Assembly: GCF_020740795.1 (NCBI RefSeq)
Contig: NC_067286.1
Location: 30,404,003 to 30,468,002 of the forward strand
DNA from: Apus apus
Lineage: Eukaryota; Chordata; Aves; Apodiformes; Apodidae
Direction of reading: 5' to 3'
DNA: 64,000 nt
In this document: positions 54,301-61,925 of the stretch, in pieces
How the letters are laid out: the number at the start of each line of letters is the position of its first letter
Numbering within the stretch: position 1 is the stretch's first letter
Program-made: the position numbers and the translations under genes
Notes under the pieces: model-generated
What the model was told of the DNA's origin: nothing
Seen by the model: only the letters and a program-made list of their open reading frames with translations
The model's database searches: none

Positions 54301-56667
54301 AGGACTCCGTCCATCCATCACCACTGACTCCCAAGCTCGAGCTCTCCTGACCCTCATCACTCTGTGCTTTCTCCAGCAGCAGCTCCAGGATTTTTTGGGA
54401 CTGTTCCAGCTCAGGAGATGCTGTGGGAGTTGCTGGGGGTGGGGGGAGGCGAGAGGCTTTTGCAGATACCTGAACATATTTGTATATCATTGTATATATT
54501 TTCTTTTATCATTAGTGTTTAATTAAGGCTGTGTAGTTTAGTTTTCAATCCAGCAAAGTCTCTCTCTTTTTCTCTCTATCCCTCCCTACTTGGGTGGGAG
54601 GGGGAGGGGATCGAGAGCATTGTTGTCGAACCCGAGTCAAACGGTGACAAGACTGAATCCATCCCAGAAGGGAATACAATTCCATTCTTACCGCCACTAT
54701 TTGTACTTCCACATTTACTCACTATTCTTTTATGACTATTACTAAACTGTTACTGTTTTTATCATCGCATTCAAACCTACTGGTTGATGACATTTTCATT
54801 GCAATATTTTATTAAGGGGATAGCAGCTTCTTGCAGCAATTTCTAAAAACACAGGAACACCTTAATAAAGGCTAAAGTGGAAAGCCTAAGACCAGAGAGG
54901 AGACATACCACATTTATTATTGTTCCAGAATTACTCCATGATCTAACACGTATAAAATGTATTAAGGCACCAGGAAGCAGAAAAGCAGCAGAGATTGGTC
55001 TATGTGTTATTTGGGGAAGTCTTCTCAAGAACTCAGCATTATTACAGCATCACAGAGGACAAGGTCAAAGTTTGTGCTTGAAAGGTGGCCCCGCTCTTTG
55101 CTTCGGATCAAAAAAAAAGCTATGTGCTAGGTCAGGAGCTTGTAGATAGAGAGTCAAGTATGTCCAACCTCTGGTTGGTTGCCTGAAGAAAAAGTTACAT
55201 ACTAGTGACCTATTGACCCCCACTCCTTAAATGGGGAGCCAGGTCCATTTATGATATAAGGATGGGCTTTCCTCAGACCACAATCTAGTTTGTATCAGCT
55301 GATGTAAGTCCTCATCCTAAATTGCCATGCCAGCAACCTGTCCAATATTGTTACAAGAAAGGCACACAGCTCCCTCATTCCCAAACAGCCACAACCACAA
55401 AGAGAAGGAACACAGAAATAGGTTTAGCTGCTCTTATTATACACTGCTTTGAACACCCCATTGCTGAAGGGAAACCTTGCAAAGCTGAAGCGGCCACACA
55501 TTTCCAGGGAATCACATATATGTTGTTCTTCAGACTGAAGTGCGTGGAGGAGGCTTTTCACAAAAAGCATGCTCTGCATGCTAGCATAGATAAGAAAACC
55601 CAAAACAGCAGTTCACATTTGAAGTGAGCTGGTTTTAGGCCAGAACATGACAGCAGATTAAAATAAAACATCAATTCTGCATGGCAGGGACACTTGTCAG
55701 TAATGCAGGACATGGCATCACTGCCTCTGAGTCACTAGAAAACCCACCCTGAGCACTAAGCTGGGGGACAGGAGCACAAGACTTTAATTTCACAACCAAG
55801 GTTCCAAGTGCTTGCATTCACAAAGCACCCTGATGGCTGTCAGTGCTGGCAGGATTACAGCTTAGTTCACTGCTATTTTTTTCTCTATTGAAGTAGGCTG
55901 TTTTACACTATCCCTATCAAACCTACCGTTTTCAAGGTATAACATTATCTTTTTGTACTCTAGAAACTATGAATGAGTTACCTAAGCACTATTAGCAATT
56001 TAAAAATGAGCTTAATCTGCATCCAAACCCTAATACTCAGCTGGAAAGAAGGCACCAAACCAACTTCAGACAGCCAAGGCACAGCAGGTGGGGAACATCA
56101 GAGTAAAGCAAGGCTGCAGCAATGGTGTACCTTGCAGCCAGGACAGAGGGTTGCTGAGAGAAGCCATGAGTGTGAGGGAAGTTGTGCAACAAAGCAACTG
56201 TCAGATGAGCAGCTTGCAGTGCAGTGGAGGGGCCACGCTGAAACAGTAAGATGACGCTTGGACCTCGGAGAAGAGATGTTAGAAAAGCAACAAGCCAGGG
56301 GCGAATTAGTCAAGGGTCTCTGTGTATTTCAGACCTTTCCAGATGAACTGTGAAATACAGTCAAGTAACGGACCAACAGTGGAAAAGAAAAGCCCAAACC
56401 ACCCTTTGTTAATGTCGCAGAACAGCAAAGGAGGGCAGCAGACACCCCACACCAAGCAGCAGCCATGGCTAGAGCAAGGGCTGCATGGTACCTGTAGTGC
56501 CTGGTGTCCCGGATAGGCCGATCGCTGCTGAGCTTGTCGCTCTCCAGCTGATTAAAAGCATGCTGGCGGTAGGGGTCTTCTCCAGCCTTCAGCAGCTTTG
56601 AGGACAAGTAAGCCTTTTCATCAAAACCTCTCCGGCTGTTCTTCTCTCCTTGGGGAGCCCTCGTCAT
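21239..56667 (-). CDS. GALNT16: GALNT16, polypeptide N-acetylgalactosaminyltransferase (exons 2-15; spans introns)
   Basis: GALNT-family enzymes sit in the Golgi and transfer GalNAc from UDP-GalNAc to Ser/Thr, starting mucin-type O-glycosylation. Fourteen exons, all bounded by AG and GT, join in frame: 56492-56667, 51898-51996, 45780-45847, 43274-43339, 41433-41554, 40240-40327, 39216-39300, 38069-38172, 34807-34933, 33792-33884, 30311-30394, 29755-29896, 28264-28380, 21239-21376. The total is 1509 nt (502 residues plus stop). Counting from the first residue in the window, landmarks are LVDDFSSD (107-114), the metal-binding DSH (158-160), WGGENFELSFR (264-274), HVFR (292-295), and a ricin-type lectin domain from about 385 to 502 ending in QQWEL. 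Human GALNT16 is 558 residues, so about 56 N-terminal residues with the membrane anchor are missing, presumably in exon 1 beyond 64,000. Adjacency to ERH and sequence resemblance favour GALNT16 over other paralogues. Confidence 0.95.
21377..28263 (-). other. GALNT16: GALNT16 intron 14
   Basis: A 6.9-kb intron between exons 14 and 15. It contains the inverted-repeat element at 22019-22287 and a small duplicated CA-rich block near 23440-23480. A long + strand frame at 22616-23563 begins with TTG and looks like chance. No other gene or clear repeat was recognised. Confidence 0.8.
22019..22287. repeat. 269-bp inverted-repeat element (MITE-like)
   Basis: The segment 22019-22061 is the near-perfect reverse complement of 22245-22287: 38 of 43 positions match without gaps. 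Both arms start with CAGTGCTGTT at the outside and end with CAGAGCATGTCCACA inside. The 183-base interior has no notable frame. Outer CAG ends and the size resemble short non-autonomous hAT-type elements, but I found no 8-bp target duplication (left flank GCTTTCTG, right flank AGACCCCA). It may be an old element or a local inverted duplication. Confidence 0.55.
28264..28380 (-). CDS. GALNT16: GALNT16 exon 14 (lectin domain)
   Basis: Acceptor CTTATGCCAAAG, donor GTAGGT. It encodes [20 protein letters not shown] then [19 protein letters not shown], 39 complete codons. It aligns with the human AWLFSDHLIQQQGKCLAATS segment; this part of the lectin domain is noticeably less conserved than the catalytic exons. 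Confidence 0.93.
28381..30310 (-). other. GALNT16: GALNT16 introns 13 and 12 (around exon 13)
   Basis: Non-coding sequence on both sides of exon 13 (28381-29754 and 29897-30310). No repeat or RNA gene was recognised. The 414-base intron 12 is the shortest in the gene. Confidence 0.75.
29755..29896 (-). CDS. GALNT16: GALNT16 exon 13 (linker and start of lectin domain)
   Basis: Acceptor TTTTACTTCAAG, donor GTAAGG. It encodes [20 protein letters not shown] then [20 protein letters not shown] and NNPPVTQ. The linker leads into the ricin B-type beta-trefoil (NCLES...GxxxGMGxC). It is 142 nt and ends on a complete codon. Confidence 0.94.
30311..30394 (-). CDS. GALNT16: GALNT16 exon 12
   Basis: Acceptor CTGTGTCTCCAG, donor GTGAGT. 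It encodes [20 protein letters not shown] then ENVYPEL. This ends the catalytic domain, where the family-wide R-x-x-L-x-C-K-x-F-x-W-(Y/F)-L pattern is visible. It is 84 nt, and a large CR1 lies only about 250 bases upstream in the intron. Confidence 0.96.
30640..31913 (+). mobile_element. CR1 LINE, young-looking 5'-truncated copy with intact polymerase core
   Basis: A 1.27-kb CR1 on the + strand, antisense to GALNT16, in intron 11. It opens within the reverse transcriptase ([20 protein letters not shown] near 30660), carries FADD (31028-31039), and runs uninterrupted to the normal CR1 stop at 31829-31831. The 3'UTR ends in the diagnostic tandem ATTCTATG repeats at about 31892-31913. The unbroken frame and clean tail mark it as the least decayed CR1 here. 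It cannot be autonomous because ORF1, the endonuclease and the first part of the polymerase are missing. The 5' boundary is approximate. Confidence 0.94.
30656..31831 (+). pseudogene. CR1 ORF2 C-terminal fragment (reverse transcriptase)
   Basis: The open frame within the CR1 continues leftward into non-CR1 sequence (to 30551), but the recognisable protein starts near 30656. Blocks in order: [98 protein letters not shown], then the conserved tail [20 protein letters not shown]. The polymerase FADD aspartates are present. It lacks the N-terminal endonuclease, so it is a partial copy and not a host gene; GALNT16 reads through it on the other strand. Confidence 0.88.
31914..33791 (-). other. GALNT16: GALNT16 intron 11, remainder
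   Basis: Ordinary intronic sequence between the CR1 and exon 11. No coding exon, RNA gene or clear repeat was recognised. Confidence 0.65.
33792..33884 (-). CDS. GALNT16: GALNT16 exon 11
   Basis: Acceptor CCCCCATGCAG, donor GTAAGC. It encodes [20 protein letters not shown] then [10 protein letters not shown]. This is almost identical to human GALNT16 (only Ser for Ala near the end), and is the strongest single piece of evidence for this paralogue. It is 93 nt. Confidence 0.96.
34190..34430 (-). mobile_element. Old, eroded CR1 3' end
   Basis: In intron 10, the + strand reads GGAAAGCACCTCTAGGTGTC then ACCTGGTCCAAC and later TCACCACCTCTCTGGGGCCC and AGTGCTTCACTGCC. This is the antisense of a CR1 3'UTR and ORF2 tail with many substitutions. 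No frame survives. It is clearly older than the copies at 30640 and 52350. Ends are approximate. Confidence 0.65.
34807..34933 (-). CDS. GALNT16: GALNT16 exon 10 (FRVWMCGG and HVFR)
   Basis: Acceptor CTCTTGCAG, donor GTAGGT. It encodes [20 protein letters not shown] then [20 protein letters not shown]. His of HVFR is the third metal ligand of family members. The donor splits an AA|G codon, giving Lys where human has Arg. It is 127 nt and phases agree. Confidence 0.95.
34934..38068 (-). other. GALNT16: GALNT16 intron 9
   Basis: A 3.1-kb intron between exons 9 and 10. It has an A-rich stretch near 35515-35537 and several A/T runs. No repeat family or RNA gene was recognised. Confidence 0.65.
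38069..38172 (-). CDS. GALNT16: GALNT16 exon 9 (WGGENF core)
   Basis: Acceptor TTTTCTTTTCCAG, donor GTAAGT. It encodes [20 protein letters not shown] then [14 protein letters not shown]. It includes the PxxAGG substrate loop and the first half of the WGGEN(F/L)E block that defines the Gal/GalNAc-transferase segment of the family. Confidence 0.96.
39216..39300 (-). CDS. GALNT16: GALNT16 exon 8
   Basis: Acceptor TCCTTCTCAG, donor GTAGCT (a weaker donor). It encodes [20 protein letters not shown] then TDPTQSI. It contains the conserved GGFDW block that follows the substrate groove. It is 85 nt and the phase matches on both sides. Confidence 0.94.
40240..40327 (-). CDS. GALNT16: GALNT16 exon 7
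   Basis: Acceptor TCTCTCCCTCAG, donor GTGGGT. It encodes [20 protein letters not shown] then LAASADLRG, conserved in GALNT16 and its closest paralogues. It is 88 nt and starts on a complete codon. Confidence 0.95.
41433..41554 (-). CDS. GALNT16: GALNT16 exon 6 (DxH metal site)
   Basis: Acceptor CTCCTTGTAG, donor GTGAGC. It encodes [20 protein letters not shown] then [23 protein letters not shown] is the DxH motif that binds Mn2+ and the diphosphate of UDP-GalNAc. It is 122 nt and ends on a complete codon. Confidence 0.96.
41948..42636 (+). mobile_element. Solo LTR, copy 1, with 5-bp target duplication
   Basis: A 689-bp element starting TGTTCTGGTTTGAG and ending ATGACA, flanked by GCTTT on both sides (41943-41947 and 42637-42641). 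It is closely similar along its length to 53955-54649. TG...CA ends, an ATTAAG poly(A)-like signal at 42500-42505 just after TATA-like AT-rich sequence, and no internal retroviral genes identify a solo LTR. A 5-bp duplication is typical of ERVL-type (class III) elements, which is inference only. It lies in GALNT16 intron 5, antisense to the gene. Confidence 0.88.
43274..43339 (-). CDS. GALNT16: GALNT16 exon 5
   Basis: Acceptor CTTCCCTAAG (a less common AAG end), donor GTGAGT. It encodes [20 protein letters not shown] then E. The junction codon with exon 4 is CTT (Leu), where human has Pro. It is 66 nt and the phase matches on both sides. Confidence 0.93.
43340..45779 (-). other. GALNT16: GALNT16 intron 4
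   Basis: A 2.4-kb intron between exons 4 and 5. Overlapping open frames on both strands near 43886-44657 lack exon features and match nothing recognised. Confidence 0.65.
45780..45847 (-). CDS. GALNT16: GALNT16 exon 4 (LVDDFSSD motif)
   Basis: Acceptor CCCTGCAG, donor GTACGT. It encodes [20 protein letters not shown] then SD. The VDDxS block is part of the nucleotide-sugar pocket in family 27 glycosyltransferases. It is 68 nt, with 1-base split codons on both sides fitting its neighbours. Confidence 0.95.
45848..51897 (-). other. GALNT16: GALNT16 intron 3
   Basis: A 6.1-kb intron between exons 3 and 4. It holds a GC-rich part around 48170-48760 with a chance + strand frame (48141-48773) and a decayed CR1 at about 50125-50385. 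No RNA gene was recognised. Confidence 0.65.
50125..50385 (+). mobile_element. Decayed CR1 fragment with internal deletion
   Basis: The + strand resembles the CR1 ORF2 tail: TTTGGGTGCTGTGTCTAGTT (HxxxVxxF region), then GAAAGAGCTGGGGTTCTTTA and GCCTTGAGAAGAGAATTCTC. It then jumps to the end of the coding region (CCTTGGAGACACTAAAAACT) and the 3'UTR (CTAGATGATCCTGC). The middle is missing and no frame survives. Ends are approximate. Confidence 0.75.
51898..51996 (-). CDS. GALNT16: GALNT16 exon 3 (start of GT-A fold)
   Basis: Acceptor TGTTGCAG, donor GTGAGT. It encodes [20 protein letters not shown] followed by [12 protein letters not shown], the first beta strand and UDP-binding ITFHNEA block of the family. 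Split codons at both ends join in phase with exons 2 and 4. The residue formed at the exon 2/3 junction is Arg where human has Ser. Confidence 0.95.
51997..52349 (-). other. GALNT16: GALNT16 intron 2, part next to exon 3
   Basis: Short intronic stretch between exon 3 and the CR1 at 52350. No feature was recognised apart from the splice acceptor of exon 3. Confidence 0.6.
52350..53461 (+). mobile_element. CR1 LINE, 5'-truncated, with frame damage
   Basis: A 1.1-kb CR1 on the + strand in GALNT16 intron 2. The frame from 52466 shows [24 protein letters not shown] at 52577-52588, [20 protein letters not shown] and [14 protein letters not shown] at 52982-52984 ends it, and a frameshift near 53110-53160 separates the last block ([20 protein letters not shown]). 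An A18 run at 53337-53354 replaces coding sequence just before the stop region. The tail is a degenerate ATGATGCTATGATGC. It is older than the copy at 30640 and belongs to a different CR1 subfamily by its protein blocks. Confidence 0.92.
53462..53954 (-). other. GALNT16: GALNT16 intron 2, between CR1 and LTR
   Basis: About 490 bases of unassigned intronic sequence. Nothing recognisable was seen. Confidence 0.6.
53955..54649 (+). mobile_element. Solo LTR, copy 2, with 5-bp target duplication
   Basis: A 695-bp element beginning TGTCCTGGTTTGAGCCAGGA and ending GTCAAACGGTGACA, flanked by AGACT on both sides (53950-53954 and 54650-54654). The outer ends form an imperfect inverted repeat (TGTC...GTTTGA / TCAAAC...GACA). 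It is co-linear with copy 1, including the G-rich GGGGGTGGGGGG block, the TATATATT stretch and ATTAAG at 54522-54527. It differs by an extra stretch of about 19 bases near 54226-54245. No viral coding sequence is present, so it is a recombined solo LTR. It is antisense to GALNT16. Confidence 0.9.
54650..56491 (-). other. GALNT16: GALNT16 intron 2, part next to exon 2
   Basis: Intronic sequence from the LTR to exon 2. No gene or clear repeat was recognised. Confidence 0.6.
56492..56667 (-). CDS. GALNT16: GALNT16 exon 2 (stem region into catalytic domain)
   Basis: The acceptor TCTGTTCTAG precedes 56667 and the donor GTACCA follows 56492. It encodes 58 residues plus two bases. It starts [20 protein letters not shown], where the first Met is an internal codon at the exon start and probably not the initiator. 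It then has [17 protein letters not shown] and [10 protein letters not shown], both strongly conserved in GALNT16. The first dozen residues (stem) differ from human and are longer. The upstream exon was not found in 56,668-64,000. Confidence 0.93.
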
Positions 56668-57714
56668 CTAGAACAGAGACAATAGTCAGAGCATCAGAGA
56701 AAGCAGCCGACTCATGTTCAGACCCAGGTAGTAAGTTCAGACACGCATATGTGAAGGCAGGTTGTTTGTCACACATCTGGAAAGTGGCTCAGGTATGGGG
56801 GAAGGCAGAACAGGCAAGAGCTTGGAAAGAAAAGCAGGATAGCCTCACAGATACAGTGTTGTAATTGCCTTCTCTGAGGAAAATTGCAGGCCTCGCTATC
56901 CTCACCAACTGGGCTTGGAATGAAAGCTGCTGCTCCTGGTAGCACAGGCAGAGCCGAATTCCCTTTTGTTACACAGAACAAGAAAGACTGCAGGCATTTG
57001 GAAACGTGCTGGCAACGCAGGTTTGAGAGCAACCTCCAGCCATTGTGGCTAAACACAGTATTTTGAGTAAAAACAGTTTCAGCCTTTTGGCCATCGCTAT
57101 CGCATACAAACTCTGAGGCAGCTGTTTTCACAGGTTCCCTGCTGAGCTTTGCCCAGTCTCACAGAAGTCTGTGATAAAGTTAGAAGCTGCATGTGGCTGT
57201 CCCCAGTCCCACACAAAAGCTGGAACACCTGGGCCATCCCTCTCCTCTCCTAATTGTCCTCTACCTTTCCTAGGCCATGCAGTGCAATGCCAGCACTCAA
57301 AGAACATTCACTAGGGCTACTGGGAGGGAAGACAGGCACAGTTGATTCTAGCCCATGCTCAAATCTCAGATATGAGATTTTGGTTAGAAACAACCTAGAA
57401 ACTGTAAACACTTGGCTTACAAAGCAATTATGATTGTTTATACAATAAAACTGGTCTAACAAATTGTCTATGGTAGCCATCTGATAGATCAAATAATGAA
57501 GAAGCCATAAAATGCTCTCAGCTTTGTATGAAGGAGTGCTGGAGCTCCCTCAAACTGCTGGAAAGAAAACAGTTTATAGCACATCCACATCTCATCCAAA
57601 ATTGCTGGACAGTCCCAGATCTTTAAATTCTTCCATGTAAAATTGTTTGGATACCCTCTAATGCTAGGCTTGATAATGTTTCTCCCTCAGGTATAAGACT
57701 CCTTTTAGGAGTTT

Positions 57715-57857
57715 TAGAGGGCCTGGAAATATCCAAGACCTGCCTGGATGCAATCCTGAGTAATGTGCTCTAGGCAATCCTACTTCCGCAGAGGATTTGG
57801 ACTGGATGATCTCTAGAGGTCCCTTCCAACTCTGACAATACCGTGATTCTGTGGTCC
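57715..57857 (+). mobile_element. CR1 3' tail
   Basis: Short + strand CR1 end. Codons for the last ORF2 residues (ATATCCAAGACCTGCCTGGA, TGTGCTCTAGG) are followed by the diagnostic 3'UTR GGACTGGATGATCTCTAGAG and GTCCCTTCCAACTCTGAC, then ACCGTGATTCTGTG as the degenerate tail. Confidence 0.85.
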
Positions 57858-58039
57858 CCGATATCACACAGCATTTTGGATGAGCCATCTTAGTAGGCTG
57901 GGAAACAACTCAAGAGATCCAGCACCACAGCAAATTCCTTAAGCAAGAAAGTGCTTAGAAGAACAAACAACTCTGCACCTTTCTCTGAGAAATGCTAGCC
58001 TGCAGTGCAGACAGCCCTAGGAGAACCAGACAGTCGGGT

Positions 58040-58290
58040 AAGACGATGGTAAATGAAATTCAGCATAGACAAGTGCAAGATAATGAACATTAGAAGAAAA
58101 AAAATTGAACTGCTCATGCACACTGATGAATTTCAAATGAACCATGACCACTCGGGTTACAGATCTGAGCGTTCCCATGGACAGCTCAATGAAATCTTGC
58201 ATTCAGTCTGCTCAGATGGGAAATACAGCAAATCGAGTGCACTGCAAATGGGACAGAGAAAACTGAAACTATCGTGAACACTGTTATATG
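58040..58290 (+). mobile_element. Ancient CR1 ORF2 remnant
   Basis: The + strand resembles the polymerase thumb region of CR1: AAATGAAATTCAGCATAGAC and AAGTGCAAGATAATGAACAT encode MKFSIDKCKIMNIRR, equivalent to the [14 protein letters not shown] block of younger copies. Later sequence drifts and is full of indels. Assignment beyond the first 60 bases is weak. Confidence 0.5.
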
Positions 58291-58686
58291 AAATCAGTGA
58301 CAGCTCAGCAGCCATGGTCAGAGCACAATTTTTGTCAAACTGGTTTCTGAAGGGAAGCTTCGGGAGGATGAAGAGAAAATTAAAGGTTAGAACTATTCCT
58401 TTTGGAAAGAAGATGAATGAAGTGAGAAAAAAAAAGTCAGATGGCCCATAAAATTTTGCCTAATGCAGCCAAGGTCAGCCTGATGCTCAGATTTCCCTTC
58501 CTTACCGTACAAGAACTAGGGAAACATGATTTCATAAGAAATAAAAAAGCACCACTATTTTCAACACAAACTTATTCAAATACCACACAACCAAGCTGCT
58601 GCACAGGGATTTACTCTAGTGCAAGACTCCCACAGACACACTTCAGCAGGTAAGCCTGCCTCCAGTGAGCATCTTGCCCTGTTTCT

Positions 58687-58827
58687 CCTTGGCAAGGGAT
58701 GCCCCCTACCCTCACGCAGCCCCTTGGGAAGGGATACCCCCATGTCCTCCTGCTGTCCCTTGGCAAAGGATGTCCCCCATCCCTCACCACTCCTTGGCAA
58801 AGGATGCCCCCCGTTCCCCTGCCATCC
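58687..58827. repeat. Minisatellite, about 4 x 35 bp
   Basis: Four tandem units begin at 58687, 58722, 58758 and 58792, each starting CCTTGG(C/G)AA(G/A)GGAT(G/A) and continuing with C-rich CCCCCA/CCCTC sequence. Unit lengths are 35, 36 and 34 bases. All three + strand frames stay open through the array because the units are C-rich, but no protein is implied. Confidence 0.85.
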
Positions 58828-59239
58828 CTCAGTGCCCATCACAGCACCAGCCAGGCATGGTGCAGGGTCAGGCCAATGGCTCAGTTCTCTGTTTGGCTGG
58901 TTTCACAGCCTGCTGCCTAGACTCTCCTTTGAAATTCTGTTCTCAGCATGACAAGGAAAAGAATTACTTTTGTACCTCTAAAAATTGAAATGTTTTCATC
59001 TTTTAATTCATACTAGGAGTTTTGTCAAACTTAGTTCTCGTTTCTCTTCTTTCTTCTTGCCCTAGAAAAGAACACTGATTTGTAGCAAAGTCCAGCTTAT
59101 CATGTGCCTTTAAATATTTTGCAGTCACTTGCTTGCCTTTTGCTACTTATCTCTGTCTTCCTAAGCCCTGGAAAAGCAACAGCTGGTTTTGGTTTATACT
59201 GCCAGGAAAGTCTTGCAAAGGCAGCAACAAGCCTTCAGG

Positions 59240-59615
59240 AGTAATTTTGTCAAGGCACTGCATGGGCCAGTGGCTACCCATGGCAGGACCTGGCAGCTAG
59301 GGACCATCCCATGCTCCAGCAAGGAGCAGGGCAGCTGGAGGGCCACTGGGCATTGGGCATTTCCCTGGGGATGGGACAGGTCACGGGTCCATCTTGGCAG
59401 GGCTCATGGCCAGAAAGGGCAGTGCTGTGGAGAGCTGGAGACCAACCCTGCTGCAGCATCACTGGGCCTGGCCCTGACAGCCCCTGGTGTCATGGGCAGG
59501 GTGGAGGAGCCCCTGGGGGCTGACACGGGGTCCTGTGCCATTGACAGGGGGTGTGAGAGCCCTGGGGAGTGGGCAGGGACAGTAAGGCCCAGTAGTGCCC
59601 TCAGGGCCATGACAC
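59240..59615. other. GC-rich intronic patch
   Basis: A stretch clearly richer in G and C than its surroundings, with many GGG runs on the + strand (for example GGAGCCCCTGGGGGCTGA and CTGGGGAGTGGGCAGGGA). CpG dinucleotides are few, so it does not look like a classic CpG-island promoter. It may be a low-complexity or repeat-derived segment. Confidence 0.4.
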
Positions 59616-59929
59616 ATTTCAGCTTGAACTATTAGGGGTAATTCCTCTAGATACTACAGTTCTCACATTACTTATGCATCAAATACAAAACCTGGTAAAA
59701 GAGCACTGGGAATTAATTGCCAGTTAAGAACATTTTTCATTTTTATCTCAGCCAGTATCTCTTTGTACCCTCTATCTAATAGGAAAAAGGGAGGATTCAG
59801 GGGGTGATAGCTCAGAGGGCTTAGCTTTAGCATCCATAAAGACAACTAATCAACAGGTAGTCAACAAGTAATCAAACAACTGTGATCTGTGAGCACCAAG
59901 AAGATAACAAGATAATAAATAGGAGCCAA

Positions 59930-60520
59930 ATGAGATTTGTCAAGAGCAAGTCATGTCAGACCAACCTGATTTTCTCCTGTAATGGAGTAATAATCAGTCT
60001 TAAGAGTGTGGAGAAGGATGAGACATAATAACTTTGGTAAAGTTTTTGCTAGGGGCTGAAAAGACACTGTCATTAGCAAGCTAGGGAAATAATAGTCTAG
60101 ATGAAACTTCTGTAGAATGGGTGAAACTGGAAGCCACTGTCAGAGCAGAATTACGAGCTGTTCACTGTCATAGGAGAGGGGCTATGGTGGGAGCAGATCA
60201 TAGGGGTTTGTTCTGGATCCAGCCTTATCAGTATTTGTCCTAAGTACCTTGGATACTGAGACACAGTAAGTTTGTCAAATCCATAGGAAATCCAGCAAAC
60301 ATGTCAGATGTGTTGAAGAACAGTATAAGCATTCTAAATTATCTCAACACACAGAAAAATAAAATCTGAAAACAATAAATGCATTTCAATAAGGGCACCA
60401 CAGACCTCTACAGTTCATCAGGTCTGTGCTAATAAAAACATGGCAGAAACAGCAAGGTAGTAGCTCCTCAGAAAAGCCCTAGACATTACAGTTCATTACA
60501 AACCATACAACAGGAAAACC
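59930..60520 (+). mobile_element. Ancient CR1-like LINE reverse transcriptase remnant
   Basis: The + strand starts near AGATTTGTCAAGAGCAAGTC and ATGTCAGACCAACCTGATTT, the equivalent of the [12 protein letters not shown] block. It continues through degenerate equivalents of the core (GTTCTGGATCCAGCCTTATC for the GSVLGP region) to CAGAAAAGCCCTAGACATTA, which matches the ExDLGV block. Co-linearity with the intact copy at 30640 is clear, but frames are shattered, so this is a much older insertion, possibly of a deeper amniote CR1 lineage. Confidence 0.6.
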
Positions 60521-61925
60521 AGATTAAGACAGGAGAGCAAACATCATCCTTAGTAGATCCCAGACAGCTATGAACAAACCTGGCAAAGCAAACATAAAGC
60601 TTATCTTTAAGGACTGACTTGCTTTATCAGATCCTTTTCCTAGAATATAAGTGTTTGACTACATTTATAACTGTTAATTCAAAACATACTTGACAGGAGC
60701 AACACAGGTTCTCTATGAAATAAATAGCCAGTCTGCTGCCAAACCCTCTGAGGAGTGCAGACTGACACCCATCCCCTCTCTTCTCTCCTCTCCCTTCACA
60801 TTAACACCTCACACTTCAGGAAGAAGTCAATATAAGCATGTATGAGCTTTGGGTATATTAAAGGTACAGTATGTACAGCTGACTGCAGAGTCAAGACTTT
60901 TACAACATAAACAGGACAGCTCATACCCTGAAGTGCTCTATGTATACGCCCTGTATCTCCAGGCATAAGGCTGGAACTATAAGTGGAAGTTATGGGAGCA
61001 GAAGAGGTCAGTTCCTTCTGACTGATGCTCTGTATTGGAAAAAAAAAATACGCTACATCAAAGCAGAAATAAAGATGAATAGGCACTGGAAATGTGAGTG
61101 TCTAGACTAGGGATTAGCAAAGTACTTTGCACAAATTAAGGTTTGTCCCAAATTTTGCTGAGACCTCCAACACAATTCACACACCACAATTTCAGGAACT
61201 ACCATAAACCTTCTAATCTCATGTCACCATTTCTCATTTTCATGTAGGCTTTTCCTTTTCAATGAGAGAATGTTGATCTTCATATGTTGGAAGCACGTTC
61301 TTATGTTTTGACATGGTTTAAGAGACCAGAAGCTGCTTGACTAGTAAAATTAACTTTGTAAGCAAGGGATTAGGGGAAAAGAATTAATGCCCTGCACATC
61401 TATGAAAACTTGAGAGCCTAATTTCTCAACTAGTGTAGTGCTACTACTCTAGGCCTGATGGCTTGTAAAATAGCAAGACTATAACATAAACAGTGCCACT
61501 CACCTCTGCCCATTGTCACTGTCTGGCACCAGACACAGGCACATCTGTTCCAACATTGTGCAAACTGCCACTAAAACCAGAGCAGCAGGTGAATTCAGGG
61601 TCCCAAGATACTTTTTTGTGCAAGCCTGGCCAAATTCAAAAAGGATAACCATACTCCAGAAGACATGAGGAATCATTACTTAACTAGAGTAAGGTATGCA
61701 AAACTCTCAAAGGTAAGTGTAATTAATCACTTTACAGTCACTGTGAAATTAGCCCAACACAGTTTTATATGACAGGATGCATACTTGGCAGCTTTGCGTA
61801 TCTTAACTTACAAGTGCTTACAACAAATGGAGCAGGGGGTTGCCATGCTTCTCCTTCATATTAAGCTCATTTTTGTGATTGTGTCAGCTTTGCCAATCAC
61901 AGGACAGAGAAGCATCCATCACAAG

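Noticed and set aside
56667..56667. ATG at the first base of GALNT16 exon 2 as the translation start
   Set aside because: A good splice acceptor immediately precedes it, and starting there would remove the membrane anchor that family members need for Golgi retention. It is better read as an internal Met.
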